A DNA stretch of 64,000 bases from Streptomyces sp. NP-1717 (GTDB taxonomy: Bacteria; Actinomycetota; Actinomycetes; Streptomycetales; Streptomycetaceae), in assembly GCF_022695985.1 (NCBI RefSeq), contig NZ_JAAPBF010000001.1, positions 1-64,000 of the forward strand, read 5' to 3'. Below are positions 47,788-56,997 of this stretch, piece after piece (position 1 is the stretch's first letter; every line of letters starts with the position of its first letter). The notes below the pieces were generated by a model, which worked only from the letters and a program-made list of their open reading frames with translations, ran no database searches and was not told where the DNA came from. A program made the position numbers and the translations under genes.

Positions 47788-48780
47788 ATGGCACAAGATT
47801 CCTCGCACGCTCCGGACCGGGGCCTCCATCGGGTCGTCGTAATCGTGGACGAGAACTCGAATCCCTTCGAACTCGGCTGCGCGACCGAGGTCTTCGGCCT
47901 GCGCAGACCGGAGATCGGGCGTGAGCTGTACGACTTCCGTCTCTGCTCCCCCGAGCCGAGCATCCGGATGCGGGACGGTTTCTTCGCGCTCACGGGGGTC
48001 GCCGGGCTGGCGGCGGCCGACACGGCGGACACCTTGATCGTCCCCAACCGGCCCGATGTCGAGGTGCCTCGCCGCACGGCCGTGCTCGACGCCGTCCGCC
48101 GGGCGCACGCGCGCGGCGCGCGCCTCGTCGGCTTCTGCAGTGGCGCCTTCACCCTGGCCGAGGCGGGGGTGCTCGACGGGCGCCGGGCCACCGCTCACTG
48201 GCAGTGGGCGGACGCCTTCCGGGCCCGCTTCCCCTCCGTACGGCTCGAATCGGACGTGCTGTTCGTCGACGACGGCGACATCCTCACGGCGGCCGGGAGC
48301 GCCGCCGCACTCGACCTCGGACTGCATGTGGTCCGCCGCGACCACGGCGCCGAGATCGCCAACTCCGTCAGCCGCCGGCTGGTCTTCGCGGCCCACCGGG
48401 ACGGCGGGCAACGGCAGTTCGTTGAACGCCCGGTGCCCGACCTGCCCGACGAGTCGCTGGCGCCCGTCCTCGCCTGGGCGCAGGAGCGGCTGGGCTCCCC
48501 GCTCGCGGTGGCCGACCTGGCGGCGCGGGCGTCGGTCAGTCCCGCGACGCTGCACCGCCGCTTCCAGGCTCAGCTCGGCACGACGCCGCTGGCCTGGCTC
48601 ACCGGTGAACGGGTGGCCCTCGCATGCCGGTTGATCGAGCGGGGCGAGTCACGCTTCGAGCTGGTCGCGCGGCGCAGCGGACTCGGTACGGCGACGAATC
48701 TGCGTGCGCTCGTCCGCCGCGAGACCGGCCTCACCCCGTCGGCCTATCAACGCCGGTTCGGCCCCGGGCCCGGCCGGTAA
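47788..48780 (+). CDS. AraC-family regulator with DJ-1/PfpI-like N-terminal domain (GlxA type)
   Basis: 330 residues. Residues about 14-185 form a DJ-1/PfpI-like domain; VGFCSGAFTLAEAG is its nucleophile-elbow region with Cys. Residues about 225-325 are the double helix-turn-helix of AraC regulators (LAVADLAARASVSPATLHRRFQAQLGTTPLAWL and FELVARRSGLGTATNLRALVRRETGLTPSAYQRRF). Likely controls the divergent cupin gene. Ligand unknown. Confidence 0.88.
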   Translation: MAQDSSHAPDRGLHRVVVIVDENSNPFELGCATEVFGLRRPEIGRELYDFRLCSPEPSIRMRDGFFALTGVAGLAAADTADTLIVPNRPDVEVPRRTAVLDAVRRAHARGARLVGFCSGAFTLAEAGVLDGRRATAHWQWADAFRARFPSVRLESDVLFVDDGDILTAAGSAAALDLGLHVVRRDHGAEIANSVSRRLVFAAHRDGGQRQFVERPVPDLPDESLAPVLAWAQERLGSPLAVADLAARASVSPATLHRRFQAQLGTTPLAWLTGERVALACRLIERGESRFELVARRSGLGTATNLRALVRRETGLTPSAYQRRFGPGPGR

Positions 48781-48848
48781 CCGGCACGTACTGAGACGGA
48801 TTCACCCCGGTCGATGGTGTCCTCAGTCGCCGGACGGGCCCGGCTTCG

Positions 48849-49430
48849 TCAGTCCTGGGCGAGGCGCGCGTGCAGATGCATGTCGTGCCAGCCGTCCGCG
48901 TGCAGCGCCGCCCCTCGCCGGACGCCCTCCTCCGTGAACCCGGCCTTGACGGCGGCGCGGCAGGACGCCGGGTTGGCGGTGGAGTGTGCCAGCTCCAGCC
49001 GGTGGAAACGGCCTTCGTCCAAGGCCCAGTCGGCCAGCGCCGTGACGGCGCGCGGGCAGACGCCGGTGCCGCGGGCCGCCGGAACCGTCCAGTAGGCGAC
49101 CTCGGCCGTGCCGTCGGTCAGGTTCCACGCCTTCATCGACAGCCGGCCGAGCAGTGCGCCGCTCTCCGCCCCGGCCACCGCCCAGTGGCCTTCCGTCTCG
49201 TCCTCCCAAGTGCTCTGCCATCGCCGGATCCAGCCCTGTGCCTCTTCCAGGGAGTCGGCACTGCGCACATGCCAGCGCTGGATCGCCGGATCCCGGAAAG
49301 CCTCCACGACTGCGCCGGCGTCGCTGATCAGCCAGGGCCGCAGCAGCGCCCCGCCGCCGGCTTCGAGTGTCGGCTGGCCGAGCGCCGCGAGCGAGCCTGC
49401 GGGTATCACGGGAGGCACCAGTGACGGCAC
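48849..49430 (-). CDS. GNAT-family N-acetyltransferase
   Basis: 193 residues from GTG 49430, GAGGG seven bases before it; a longer reading would overlap the ligase gene. RimJ/RimL-type GNAT: LLRPWLISDAGAVVEAFRDPAIQRW, GRLSMKAWNLTDGTAEVAYWTVPAARGTGVCPRAVTALADWAL (acetyl-CoA pyrophosphate loop, with RGTGVC replacing RGxGxA/G), FHRLELAHSTANPASCRAAVKAGF. Starts 11 bases after the DNA ligase stop, so it is probably in one operon. Acetylated target unknown. Confidence 0.85.
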   Translation of the reverse strand: MPSLVPPVIPAGSLAALGQPTLEAGGGALLRPWLISDAGAVVEAFRDPAIQRWHVRSADSLEEAQGWIRRWQSTWEDETEGHWAVAGAESGALLGRLSMKAWNLTDGTAEVAYWTVPAARGTGVCPRAVTALADWALDEGRFHRLELAHSTANPASCRAAVKAGFTEEGVRRGAALHADGWHDMHLHARLAQD

Positions 49431-49440
49431 GGCGCCGCCC

Positions 49441-51579
49441 TCACCGAACCGCTTCGGCTTCGGAGTCACCGCCGACGCCGCCGTCACCGCCACCGTCGCC
49501 GGTGAGCAGCGACGCGATCAGCTCCGCGAACTCGTCGGGGGCCATCACGCGCGTCCCGAGTTGTTCGGCCTTCTCCCGCTTGGATCCGGCGTTCTCCCCC
49601 GCGACCAGGAGGGAGGTGCGCTTGGAGACGCTGGAGGACGACTTGCCGCCCGCCCGCTCGATCAGTTCGTTCATCTGGTTGCGCAACAGCTTCTCCAGCG
49701 GTCCGGTCATGGCGCCCGTGACCACCACCGTCATCCCGGCCAACGGACCGGCGTCCGCCGCCGATTCGCCGTCCTCGGGGGTTGTCGGATCGTCGGACGG
49801 CGGCGTCGCGCCGGGCTCGGTCATGTTGACCCCGGCGGCACGCAGTTTCTCTATGAGGGGGGCCAGCTCGGCCAGTTCCGCGACGATCGTCGGGGCCTTC
49901 TCCCCACCGATCCCGTCGACACGCTGCATCGCCTCCGCGTCCGCCGCGCACAGCACGTCCATGGACGCGAAGTGGCGTGTGATCCGGCGGGACATGGAGC
50001 GGCCGGTGCCGCGCACCCCGAGCGCGGCGAGCACGCGGGACAGCGGCTGCCCCTTGGCCCGTTCGATCGCGGCCAGGAGGTTGTCCGTGCTGGTCTCCCC
50101 CATCCGGTCGAGGCCGAGGATCTGCTCACGCGTGAGGGTGAAGAGATCGCCGATGTCCGCGATGAGTCCGGAGTCGACGAGTTGGACGACACGGGTCGCG
50201 CCCAGGCCCTCGATGTCGAACTGGTCGCGCCCGGCCGCGTACGAGATGGATGCCACGACACGGCAGTTGCGGCCCCGCACACAGCGCCAGCGCTGCTCCG
50301 AGGTGTCGATGTCGGAACCGCACTGCGGACACACCTCGGGAAAGACGATCGCCTTCTCGTCCCCCGTCCGCAGATGCGCCACGGGCGCCTCCACGCGCGG
50401 AATGATGTCGCCCGCCTTGTACACCATGACGTGGTCGCCGATGCGCAGGTCACGGCGGGTGATGTCGTTCGGGTTGTGGAGGGTGGCGTAGGTGACGGTC
50501 GACCCGTCGATCTCGACCGGTTCCAGGACCGCACGGGGTGCGATGGTGCCCGTACGGCCCACGTTCCACTCCACGTCCAGCAGGCGTGTCACCTTCTCGA
50601 CCGCCGGAAGCTTCCAGGCGATGGCCCAGCGGGGCGCGCGGGAGCCCGATCCCGCCGCCAGTTGGTCGGCCGCCGCGTCGGCCTTGATGACGATGCCGTC
50701 GATGCCGAACGGCAGCTCGGGGCGGAGCGCCCCGATCTCCTCCACCCGCACGCGCACGGCCTCGGCGTCGGTCACCGTCCGGGGCGGAACCGTGGTGCCC
50801 GCCGTCGTGAGCACACCCAGACCCGCCACGAGGGCGAGCACCTCGCTGTGCGGCAGTTCGGTGAGCGAGGTGGTGAGGCCGTCACCGGATTCGCCGAGGG
50901 GCAGGGCCGCGTACGCGAAGAACGTCATCTCCACCTGGTACGGACGGTCCTTGGCCCGGACGCTGCCGGCGGCGGCGCTGCGGGGGTTGGCGAACGGGGT
51001 CCCGCCGTGGCTCGTACGGAGCGTGTTGGCCCGCTCGAACTGCTCGGTGGTCATGAGGACTTCGCCCCGCACCTCAAGCGTGACGGGCTCCGTGAGCCGG
51101 TCGGGCAGGCCCGCGATCATCCCGATCGCGTGCGAGACGTCCTCGCCCGCGAGCCCGTCCCCGCGCGTGATCAGCCGGGCCAGCCGACCGGTCTCGTACC
51201 GGGCGGCGACAGCCAGACCGTCCAGCTTCGGCTCCACGCTCCAGTGCTCGACCGGCCGCCCGATCCGCCGCTCCACGGACGCGGCCCAGGTGGTGAACTC
51301 GTCGCCGCCGAACACGTTGTCCAGGGACAGCATCGGCACCGTGTGCGGTACGTCCCCGACCACCGCGCCGCCCGCGACCTTGCCGCTCGGCGAGTCGGCG
51401 GAGATCTCGTCGGGATGGGCTTCCTCGTAGGCCGCTATGCCCCGCACCATGCGGTCGTAGGCGTCGTCGTCGAGGGCACTCTCGCCCGTCGCGTAGTAGG
51501 CAGCGGCGGCCTTCGTCGCGGTCTCCACCGCGACGGCGTAGGCGGCTGCGTCGACAAGAACGGCTGCGGGTGTCGTCAT
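49441..51579 (-). CDS. ligA: NAD-dependent DNA ligase, divergent LigA
   Basis: 712 residues from ATG 51579. Adenylation domain with KLDG (nucleophile Lys118 in [11 protein letters not shown]), [17 protein letters not shown] and LEVRGEVLM, then OB fold ([17 protein letters not shown]), four-Cys zinc finger (CPQCGS...RCVRGRNC), HhH region and C-terminal BRCT domain ([18 protein letters not shown]). The N-terminal Ia domain is unusual: [19 protein letters not shown] lacks the conserved Tyr-His pair that contacts the nicotinamide. It is therefore probably a second, non-housekeeping ligase. Followed closely by a GNAT gene. Confidence 0.88.
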   Translation of the reverse strand: MTTPAAVLVDAAAYAVAVETATKAAAAYYATGESALDDDAYDRMVRGIAAYEEAHPDEISADSPSGKVAGGAVVGDVPHTVPMLSLDNVFGGDEFTTWAASVERRIGRPVEHWSVEPKLDGLAVAARYETGRLARLITRGDGLAGEDVSHAIGMIAGLPDRLTEPVTLEVRGEVLMTTEQFERANTLRTSHGGTPFANPRSAAAGSVRAKDRPYQVEMTFFAYAALPLGESGDGLTTSLTELPHSEVLALVAGLGVLTTAGTTVPPRTVTDAEAVRVRVEEIGALRPELPFGIDGIVIKADAAADQLAAGSGSRAPRWAIAWKLPAVEKVTRLLDVEWNVGRTGTIAPRAVLEPVEIDGSTVTYATLHNPNDITRRDLRIGDHVMVYKAGDIIPRVEAPVAHLRTGDEKAIVFPEVCPQCGSDIDTSEQRWRCVRGRNCRVVASISYAAGRDQFDIEGLGATRVVQLVDSGLIADIGDLFTLTREQILGLDRMGETSTDNLLAAIERAKGQPLSRVLAALGVRGTGRSMSRRITRHFASMDVLCAADAEAMQRVDGIGGEKAPTIVAELAELAPLIEKLRAAGVNMTEPGATPPSDDPTTPEDGESAADAGPLAGMTVVVTGAMTGPLEKLLRNQMNELIERAGGKSSSSVSKRTSLLVAGENAGSKREKAEQLGTRVMAPDEFAELIASLLTGDGGGDGGVGGDSEAEAVR

Positions 51580-51788
51580 GCGTCTCATCTTGCCGCCCAC
51601 CACTGACAACGCCCCTGCCCGAACGTCGGGCAGGGTCCTGAACAGCTGTTTTGTCCCTTCCGACGGCGCAGCGGCCGTCAGCCGGCGAGAGCGACGCGAC
51701 GGATTCCGACCATGGTGTGTGACAGCTGTGTCAACTGTGGCGGCCACGGCCCCCGGGGGACGGGGGGCTCCCCGGGGCCTGCCGGGCC

Positions 51789-52733
51789 TCAGTGCGCGAT
51801 GGAGTCGATCAGTTCGCGCGCCCCTTGGCGGAGCAGGGCCACCGCGACCGACGTGCCCAGGGTGGCGGGGTCGAGCGGACCGGCCCATTCGTGTGCGTTG
51901 AGGACCGTCTTGCCGTCGGGGGTGAAGACCCTCGCGCGCAGGGAGAGCCCACCGCTGCGCTCGGCGTGCGCGAATCCGGCGATCGGGCTGTTGCAGTGCC
52001 CCTGGAGAACGTGCAGGAACATCCGCTCGGCGGACGCTTCCTTGTAGGTGTCCCGGTCGCCGAGCGCGGAGACGGCGTCGATGGTGTCGGTGTCCTCCTC
52101 GCGGCACTGGAGCGCGAGGATCCCGGCTCCGATGGGCGGGCACATGAGGTCCACCGGCAGGATCTCGGTGATGACGTCGCTGCGCCCGATGCGCTCCAGG
52201 CCGGCCGCGGCCAGCAGCAGCGCGTCGGCCTCGCCGGCCGCGAGCTTCTCCAGCCGGCGGTTGGCGTTCCCCCGCATCGGTACGCAGATGAGCTGCGGGT
52301 GGGACGCGGCGAGCTGCGCGACGCGCCGGACCGACGACGTACCGACCCGGGTGCCCGCGGGCAGCTCGTCGAGGGTGCGTCCGGCGGGGTGGATCAGGGC
52401 GTCGCGGATGTCGTCGCGCTTGAGGAAGGCGGCGAAGACCGTACCGGCGGGCAGCGGCCGGTCCGCGGGCACGTCCTTGACGCAGTGCACCGCGAGGTCG
52501 GCCTCTCCGGCGAGGAGCGCGGCGTCGACCTCCTTGGTGAAGGCGCCCTTCCCTTCGACCAAGGAGAGGTCGCCCATCCACTTGTCGCCGGTCGTCTTGA
52601 CCGGGACGACCTCGGTCACGATGCCCGGGTGGAGCGCGGTGAGTTCGGTGCGCACACGCTCCACCTGGGCGAGCGCCATCGGCGAGTCGCGGGAGACGAT
52701 GCGGATCAGTTCAGGGGTGGACATGGCGGACAC
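51789..52733 (-). CDS. hemC: Porphobilinogen deaminase (hydroxymethylbilane synthase)
   Basis: 314 residues from GTG 52733, with GGAGG seven bases upstream (an ATG three codons later lacks a site). Family blocks: [49 protein letters not shown], and [12 protein letters not shown] with the Cys that holds the dipyrromethane cofactor. Makes hydroxymethylbilane from four porphobilinogens in heme/corrin synthesis. It is not beside hemA, hemB or hemD; in Streptomyces those usually accompany the main hemC, so this may be a second copy. The motif VKDVP and NANRRL deviate slightly from the usual KDVP/GNVNTRL. Confidence 0.88.
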   Translation of the reverse strand: MSAMSTPELIRIVSRDSPMALAQVERVRTELTALHPGIVTEVVPVKTTGDKWMGDLSLVEGKGAFTKEVDAALLAGEADLAVHCVKDVPADRPLPAGTVFAAFLKRDDIRDALIHPAGRTLDELPAGTRVGTSSVRRVAQLAASHPQLICVPMRGNANRRLEKLAAGEADALLLAAAGLERIGRSDVITEILPVDLMCPPIGAGILALQCREEDTDTIDAVSALGDRDTYKEASAERMFLHVLQGHCNSPIAGFAHAERSGGLSLRARVFTPDGKTVLNAHEWAGPLDPATLGTSVAVALLRQGARELIDSIAH

Positions 52734-52827
52734 GATAGAGCCTCCGGCGGGTGCTTCCGTCATCCGCCCCGGGGCCCATCTCCCCCCGTGCGACGGATAC
52801 GTTGAACGCCTCGGGCAGGTGTGCGAG

Positions 52828-52890
52828 CCGGGCCGTGTCCGACACATGGCGCCGACCGCCTGCCGGGCGGATCTGTCGGACACGGCCCGG
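52828..52890. repeat. 17-bp perfect inverted repeat between divergent genes
   Basis: CCGGGCCGTGTCCGACA (52828-52844) and its exact complement (52874-52890) enclose 29 bases that contain a further CCGCC/GGCGG pair. It is upstream of both hemC and the secreted-protein gene, so it is not a terminator of either. Contains GTGTCCG, as does the repeat at 47179. Confidence 0.65.
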
Positions 52891-52939
52891 GCGTCCGGGA
52901 CGTCCGCAACCTTTGCCGCTTTCGGCGGTCATACCTGAT

Positions 52940-53722
52940 ATGACCAGACACGCCGTTGTCGCCCTGACCCTCGCCGCGGCGGTGGGCGGGCTCACCGCAC
53001 CGACCGCATTCGCCGACAGCATCCCTGTCCCCTCCTCCGCCTCCATCCTCCCCGCCGACCCCGTCGTCACGGGCGTCACCGTCAACGGCGGGAAGGACGT
53101 GGTCGTCGGCACTACCGAGCGCAAGACCTTCACCGTCACCGTCCACGGAAGCGACGTCCCCGGGCTCGACTTCGCCGACGTCGACCTGCTGGGGCCGAAC
53201 GTCGGCTTCTACACGACCGACACCTACTGCGAGAGCGCCACCGCCTGCACCACCCGCTTCACCGTGGATCCGCACCGTGACGTGTACAACGAGGGTTTCG
53301 ATCTCAGCAACGCCAACGCGGGTGCCTGGTACGTCGACACGCTGGTGGACACCGTCGACGGCGACTCCCTCTACGTGAGACACGCCGGTGGCTTCCGGCT
53401 CCAGCGTGCCGCCAGGCTCACCGTCAACGCCGCGCCCGAGCCGGTCGCGAAGGGGCGCACCATCACGGTCACCGGCAAACTGACCCGCGCGAACTGGGAC
53501 TCGTACCGCTACGCCGGGTACACCGGCCAGACGGTGACGCTCCAGTTCCGGCCGAAGAACAGCGACACCTACACCACCGTCAAATCCCTCAAGACCGACG
53601 GGACCGGCAACCTCCGTACGACGGTCAAGGCCGCTACCGACGGTTACTGGCGGTGGAACTTCGCCGGAACGACCACCACGGCCCCGAAGAAGGCGACGGG
53701 CGACTTCGTCGACGTCCGCTGA
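52940..53722 (+). CDS. Secreted protein of unknown role
   Basis: 260 residues from ATG 52940. Short signal peptide (VVALTLAAAVGGLTAPTAFA-DSIP). The mature protein is beta-rich with Thr/Val strands (KTFTVTVHGSDVPGLDFADVDLLG, ITVTGKLTRANWDSYRYAGYTGQTVTLQFRPKNSDTYTTVKSLKTDGTGNLRTTV), suggesting two Ig-like domains; the C-terminal one resembles bacterial surface/adhesin-like Ig repeats. One Cys pair (CESATAC). No catalytic motif seen. Confidence 0.75.
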   Translation: MTRHAVVALTLAAAVGGLTAPTAFADSIPVPSSASILPADPVVTGVTVNGGKDVVVGTTERKTFTVTVHGSDVPGLDFADVDLLGPNVGFYTTDTYCESATACTTRFTVDPHRDVYNEGFDLSNANAGAWYVDTLVDTVDGDSLYVRHAGGFRLQRAARLTVNAAPEPVAKGRTITVTGKLTRANWDSYRYAGYTGQTVTLQFRPKNSDTYTTVKSLKTDGTGNLRTTVKAATDGYWRWNFAGTTTTAPKKATGDFVDVR

Positions 53723-53783
53723 CGGACGACAGGCCGCGCCGCCGGCAGCGTGCGGAAGAGTACGCGTCACGTCGCGGCCCTGA

Positions 53784-53814
53784 CCTGTGGGCGCCCCACG
53801 CGCCCGACCACAGG
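53784..53814 (+). terminator. Hairpin after the secreted-protein gene
   Basis: CCTGTGG (53784-53790) and CCACAGG (53808-53814) pair, with an additional inner GCGC/GCGC pair, and GGTTCT follows. Confidence 0.5.
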
Positions 53815-53989
53815 GGTTCTGGCCCCGGCGGGCCCTCCCGAACCGTGACGGCCCGCCGCTCCACCGGAACGAGCGAGCGCGGGGGCTGACCAGCGCCCCG
53901 ACACCGCGCTCCGGCGCGTTCGGCGGGCTTCGCGCCACGCCGGGCGAGACTTCGCGCGCCATAAAGGCGCCGTAAGCAGATGGCCGAAC

Positions 53990-54020
53990 GTGCGCCCACC
54001 TCCCTTCGAGGTGGGCGCAC
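53990..54020. terminator. Perfect 13-bp hairpin
   Basis: GTGCGCCCACCTC (53990-54002) and its complement (54008-54020) with a five-base CCTTC loop, 150 bases upstream of the P450 gene. Likely insulates it from readthrough. Confidence 0.6.
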
Positions 54021-54167
54021 GGCGACGGCGACGTGTGCCCCGGGCCACCAGTTACCCGTACAGGTGAGCTTGGCATTTTCCGCGCATGGCGGCTCCCCCG
54101 ATGCGGAATGAACTCAAGGTTGCCCAACGTCACCGTAAGTGACCATCTTCGCTGTGGGAGTGCTGTG

Positions 54168-55376
54168 ATGACCGGCGTTGACTCAGTACAGACCTGCCCC
54201 TTCCGTCACGACGACGCCCTGGAACCCGACCCCTTCATGACCCGGATGCGGACCGAGGCACCCGTCACCCGCGTACGCATGCCGTACGGCGAGGGCGAGT
54301 GCTGGCTGGTGACCCGGTACGAGGACGTGAAGACCGTCACCTCGGACCGCCGCTTCAGCCGAGCCGCCCTGGTCGGGCGGGACTTCCCCCGGATCACCCC
54401 GGCGCCCATCGCGCAGTCCGAGTCGATCAACCTCATGGACCCACCCGCGCTCAACAGGGTGCGCAGGCTGATCAACAAGGCCTTCACCACCCCACAGGTG
54501 GAGGCGCTGCGCCCGTGGACACAGCGGGCCGTGGACGAGCTGCTGGACGCCATGGCCGCGAGCGGCCCCACGGTCGACATCGCGGACCACCTGGCGGACC
54601 GGCTGCCGCTGCTGACCATCTGCGAACTGCTGGACGTGCCGGAGGCGGACCGCCCCCAACTGCGGCAGCGCGCCATGGAGATGATGTCCATGAACGCCGC
54701 CGACCGGAACACGGCCGTCGAAGCGAAGGCGTGGCTGCGGGCCTACTTCTCCGAGCTGACGGCGGAGCGGCGGCGCGCGCCCGGCGAGGACCTGATCAGC
54801 GCCCTCGCCACCGCGCGCATCGGCGACGAGATGCTCGACGAGGACGAGTTGGCCGTGCTGGCCATGCTCCTGGTGATCACCGGCCACGACACCACGACGT
54901 ACAACATCAGCAACATCGTCTACACGCTGCTGACCCGGCCCGAGTTGGCGGCGGATCTGCGCGCCCGGCCCGAGGTGCTGCCGCAGGCCCTCGAGGAGCT
55001 GCTGCGTCACATCCCCTTCCGCCAGGGAGTCGGCATCCCCCGTGTGGCCCTGGAGGATGTCGACTTCGACGGTGTGGTCATCAGGGCGGGCGACACGGTG
55101 CACGTGTCCTACCTGACCGCCAACCGCGACGAACTCGCCTACGAGCGGCCGGACGAGCTGGACTTCGACCGCGAGGACCCCGCCCCGCACATGACCTTCG
55201 GGTGGGGCAGCCACCACTGCCTGGGCGCCCATCTCGCACGCATGGTGCTCCAGGTCTCCATCGGCACACTGCTCAACCGTTTCCCCGACCTTCGTCTGGC
55301 CGTACCGGCGGAGGAGGTGCGGTGGAACACCGTCTCGATCTGGCGATACCCGCTCGCCCTGCCGGTCACCTGGTAA
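54168..55376 (+). CDS. Cytochrome P450 of the RppA pigment pathway (P450mel/CYP158-like)
   Basis: 402 residues; GGGAG eight bases before the ATG. Helix I ITGHDTTTYN, ExxR helix EELLRHIP, and heme-Cys loop FGWGSHHCLGAHLAR show a complete soluble bacterial P450. The segments GVGIPRVALEDVDFDGVVIRAGDTVHVSYLTANRD and the ending LALPVTW resemble CYP158A-type enzymes. Eleven bases before rppA and so in one operon; in S. griseus and S. coelicolor, P450s next to rppA couple tetrahydroxynaphthalene or flaviolin into dimers/polymers. Order here is P450 then rppA. Confidence 0.9.
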   Translation: MTGVDSVQTCPFRHDDALEPDPFMTRMRTEAPVTRVRMPYGEGECWLVTRYEDVKTVTSDRRFSRAALVGRDFPRITPAPIAQSESINLMDPPALNRVRRLINKAFTTPQVEALRPWTQRAVDELLDAMAASGPTVDIADHLADRLPLLTICELLDVPEADRPQLRQRAMEMMSMNAADRNTAVEAKAWLRAYFSELTAERRRAPGEDLISALATARIGDEMLDEDELAVLAMLLVITGHDTTTYNISNIVYTLLTRPELAADLRARPEVLPQALEELLRHIPFRQGVGIPRVALEDVDFDGVVIRAGDTVHVSYLTANRDELAYERPDELDFDREDPAPHMTFGWGSHHCLGAHLARMVLQVSIGTLLNRFPDLRLAVPAEEVRWNTVSIWRYPLALPVTW

Positions 55377-55386
55377 GGAGCTGATC

Positions 55387-56514
55387 ATGGCAACTCTGTG
55401 CAGGCCCGCCATCGCCGTCCCCGACCACGTCATCACCATGGAACAGACCGTGGAGCTGGCGCGGTCGCTGCATCCCGATCACCCTCAACTCGACCTCGCC
55501 GTACGGCTGATCAGCAACACGGGCGTGCGCACCAGACGTCTGGTGCGGCCCATCGAGGAGACCCTCCGCCATCCCGGATTCACCGCCCGGAACGACGCCT
55601 ACGAGGTGGAGGCGAAGGCCAGGGTGCCCGAGGTCGCGGAGCGGGCCCTGGCCCACGCCGAACTCACGCCGCGGGACATCGACATGATCGTCTACGTGTC
55701 GTGCACGGGCTTCATGATGCCCTCGATGACCGCGTGGCTCATCAACACGATGGGCTTCGGATCGAACACCCGGCAGCTGCCGATCGCTCAGCTGGGGTGC
55801 GCCGCGGGCGGCGCGGCGATCAACCGCGCGCACGACTTCTGCTCCGCGTACCCGGAGTCGAACGTGCTGATCGTGGCCTGTGAGTTCTGCTCGCTGTGCT
55901 ACCAGCCGACGGATCTCGCCGTGGGCAATCTGCTCTCCAACGGCCTCTTCGGCGACGCCGTCGCCGCCGCGGTGGTCCGGGGCGAGGGCGGCACGGGCGT
56001 GCGGCTGGAGCGCAACGGGTCCCATCTGGTGCCGGAGACGGAGGACTGGATCTCCTACGCGGTCCGCGACACCGGCTTCCACTTCATGCTCGACAAGCGC
56101 GTGCCCGGCACCATGTCCGTACTCGCCCCCGCCATGCGGGAGATGGCCGAGCCGCACGACTGGGACGTCTCCGGACTCGACTTCTACATCGTGCACGCCG
56201 GCGGGCCCAGGATCCTGGACGACCTCTGCCACTACCTCGACGTACCGGCGGAGATGTTCCGCTACAGCAGGGCGACCCTCACCGAGCGGGGCAACATCGC
56301 CAGCGGCGTCATCTTCGACGCCCTGGACCGCTTCTTCGAGGACGGCGGCGCCGAGCACGGCGCCCGGGGGGTGATCGCGGGCTTCGGTCCCGGCATCACC
56401 GCCGAACTCGCCCTCGGCACCTGGTCGGTGAGCGGCCACGAGAGCGGCGGCATCGAACGGGAAGTGATCCTGCCGGCGCCGGCCCTGATGTCGCAGTCGG
56501 ACGCGGTCGGCTGA
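55387..56514 (+). CDS. rppA: Type III polyketide synthase, 1,3,6,8-tetrahydroxynaphthalene synthase
   Basis: 375 residues, ATG preceded by AAGGAG. The catalytic triad is Cys138 (QLGCAAGG), His270 (IVHAGGPR) and Asn303 (GNIASG), and Cys106 (VSCTGFMMPSM), the RppA-specific residue that shapes starter use, is present at the expected number. It condenses five malonyl-CoA to tetrahydroxynaphthalene, which oxidises to flaviolin and dark pigments. The upstream P450 would couple the product. No aromatic prenyltransferase or oxidase is adjacent. Confidence 0.95.
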   Translation: MATLCRPAIAVPDHVITMEQTVELARSLHPDHPQLDLAVRLISNTGVRTRRLVRPIEETLRHPGFTARNDAYEVEAKARVPEVAERALAHAELTPRDIDMIVYVSCTGFMMPSMTAWLINTMGFGSNTRQLPIAQLGCAAGGAAINRAHDFCSAYPESNVLIVACEFCSLCYQPTDLAVGNLLSNGLFGDAVAAAVVRGEGGTGVRLERNGSHLVPETEDWISYAVRDTGFHFMLDKRVPGTMSVLAPAMREMAEPHDWDVSGLDFYIVHAGGPRILDDLCHYLDVPAEMFRYSRATLTERGNIASGVIFDALDRFFEDGGAEHGARGVIAGFGPGITAELALGTWSVSGHESGGIEREVILPAPALMSQSDAVG

Positions 56515-56590
56515 CCTCTCGGCCGATGTCGCCGCCGGGTTGTCGTACGTGCCGTCGGCCCGTACGACAACCCGACGGCACGCTCCCGAG

Positions 56591-56935
56591 CTAGCTCGGG
56601 CCACCGATGCTGATCCCGGGGCCCTCCGGGCGCTCGTCCCTGTCGTGCGGCATCAGCTCGATCTCGATCCGGTGCAGGTTCTCGCTCGACGCCGTCCCGC
56701 CCGCCTCGGCCGTGATGACGCCGATGTTCAGCCCCGCCTTGCCGGTGCCCTCGCGCCTTACCTGCACCGCGAATTCGACGTGCACGCGCTCCACCCGGAA
56801 CTGGAGTCTGCTCTCGCGGCCGTCGCGCTGCGCCTCTTCCAGCTCCTCGCGGATCCGGCCGATCACCTCGGCGAGACCGGCGGTCTCCGCACCGCCGTGC
56901 CCACCACGTGCGCCACGCCCGTCACCCGCGCCCAT
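56591..56935 (-). CDS. Trypsin-co-occurring domain (Trypco2-like) protein
   Basis: 114 residues from ATG 56935 with GGGAGG seven bases upstream. After a Gly-rich start, GLAEVIGRIREELEEAQRDGRESRLQFRVERVHVEFAVQVRREGTGKAGLNIGVITAEAG forms a helix followed by long beta strands, then HRIEIELMPHDRD. This matches the small Trypco2 domain described as a companion of trypsin-like proteins in regulated conflict systems. It diverges from the trypsin-kinase gene over 62 bases, so the two are probably co-regulated. It may bind or be cut by the protease. Confidence 0.75.
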   Translation of the reverse strand: MGAGDGRGARGGHGGAETAGLAEVIGRIREELEEAQRDGRESRLQFRVERVHVEFAVQVRREGTGKAGLNIGVITAEAGGTASSENLHRIEIELMPHDRDERPEGPGISIGGPS

Positions 56936-56983
56936 TTCGATCCTCCCGTTACGCAGCGAGGGCGACTTGTCACCCCCCGTGGC

Positions 56984-56989
56984 TATTGT
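56984..56989 (+). promoter_or_regulatory. Possible -10 box for leaderless transcription of the protease-kinase gene
   Basis: TATTGT ends eight bases before the ATG at 56998, placing the expected start point at or next to the A of the ATG. No ribosome-binding site precedes this ATG, as expected for leaderless messages, which are common in actinomycetes. No good -35 box was found at the right distance. Confidence 0.4.
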
Positions 56990-56997
56990 TGTGCAGT

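Larger units (their letters stand above)
53723..54167. other. Intergenic region with two hairpins before the P450-rppA operon
   Basis: No gene is supported in these 445 bases. Two terminator-like hairpins are listed separately. The bases from 54021 to 54167 presumably hold the P450 promoter, but I see no convincing -35/-10 pair; TTGCCC near 54120 is the best -35-like match. Confidence 0.5.

Noticed and set aside
49441-52581. A 1046-codon frame suggesting a DNA ligase fused to another domain
   Set aside because: Codons before ATG 51579 are an antisense-like Arg-rich shadow of hemC; the ligase domain begins normally at that ATG.
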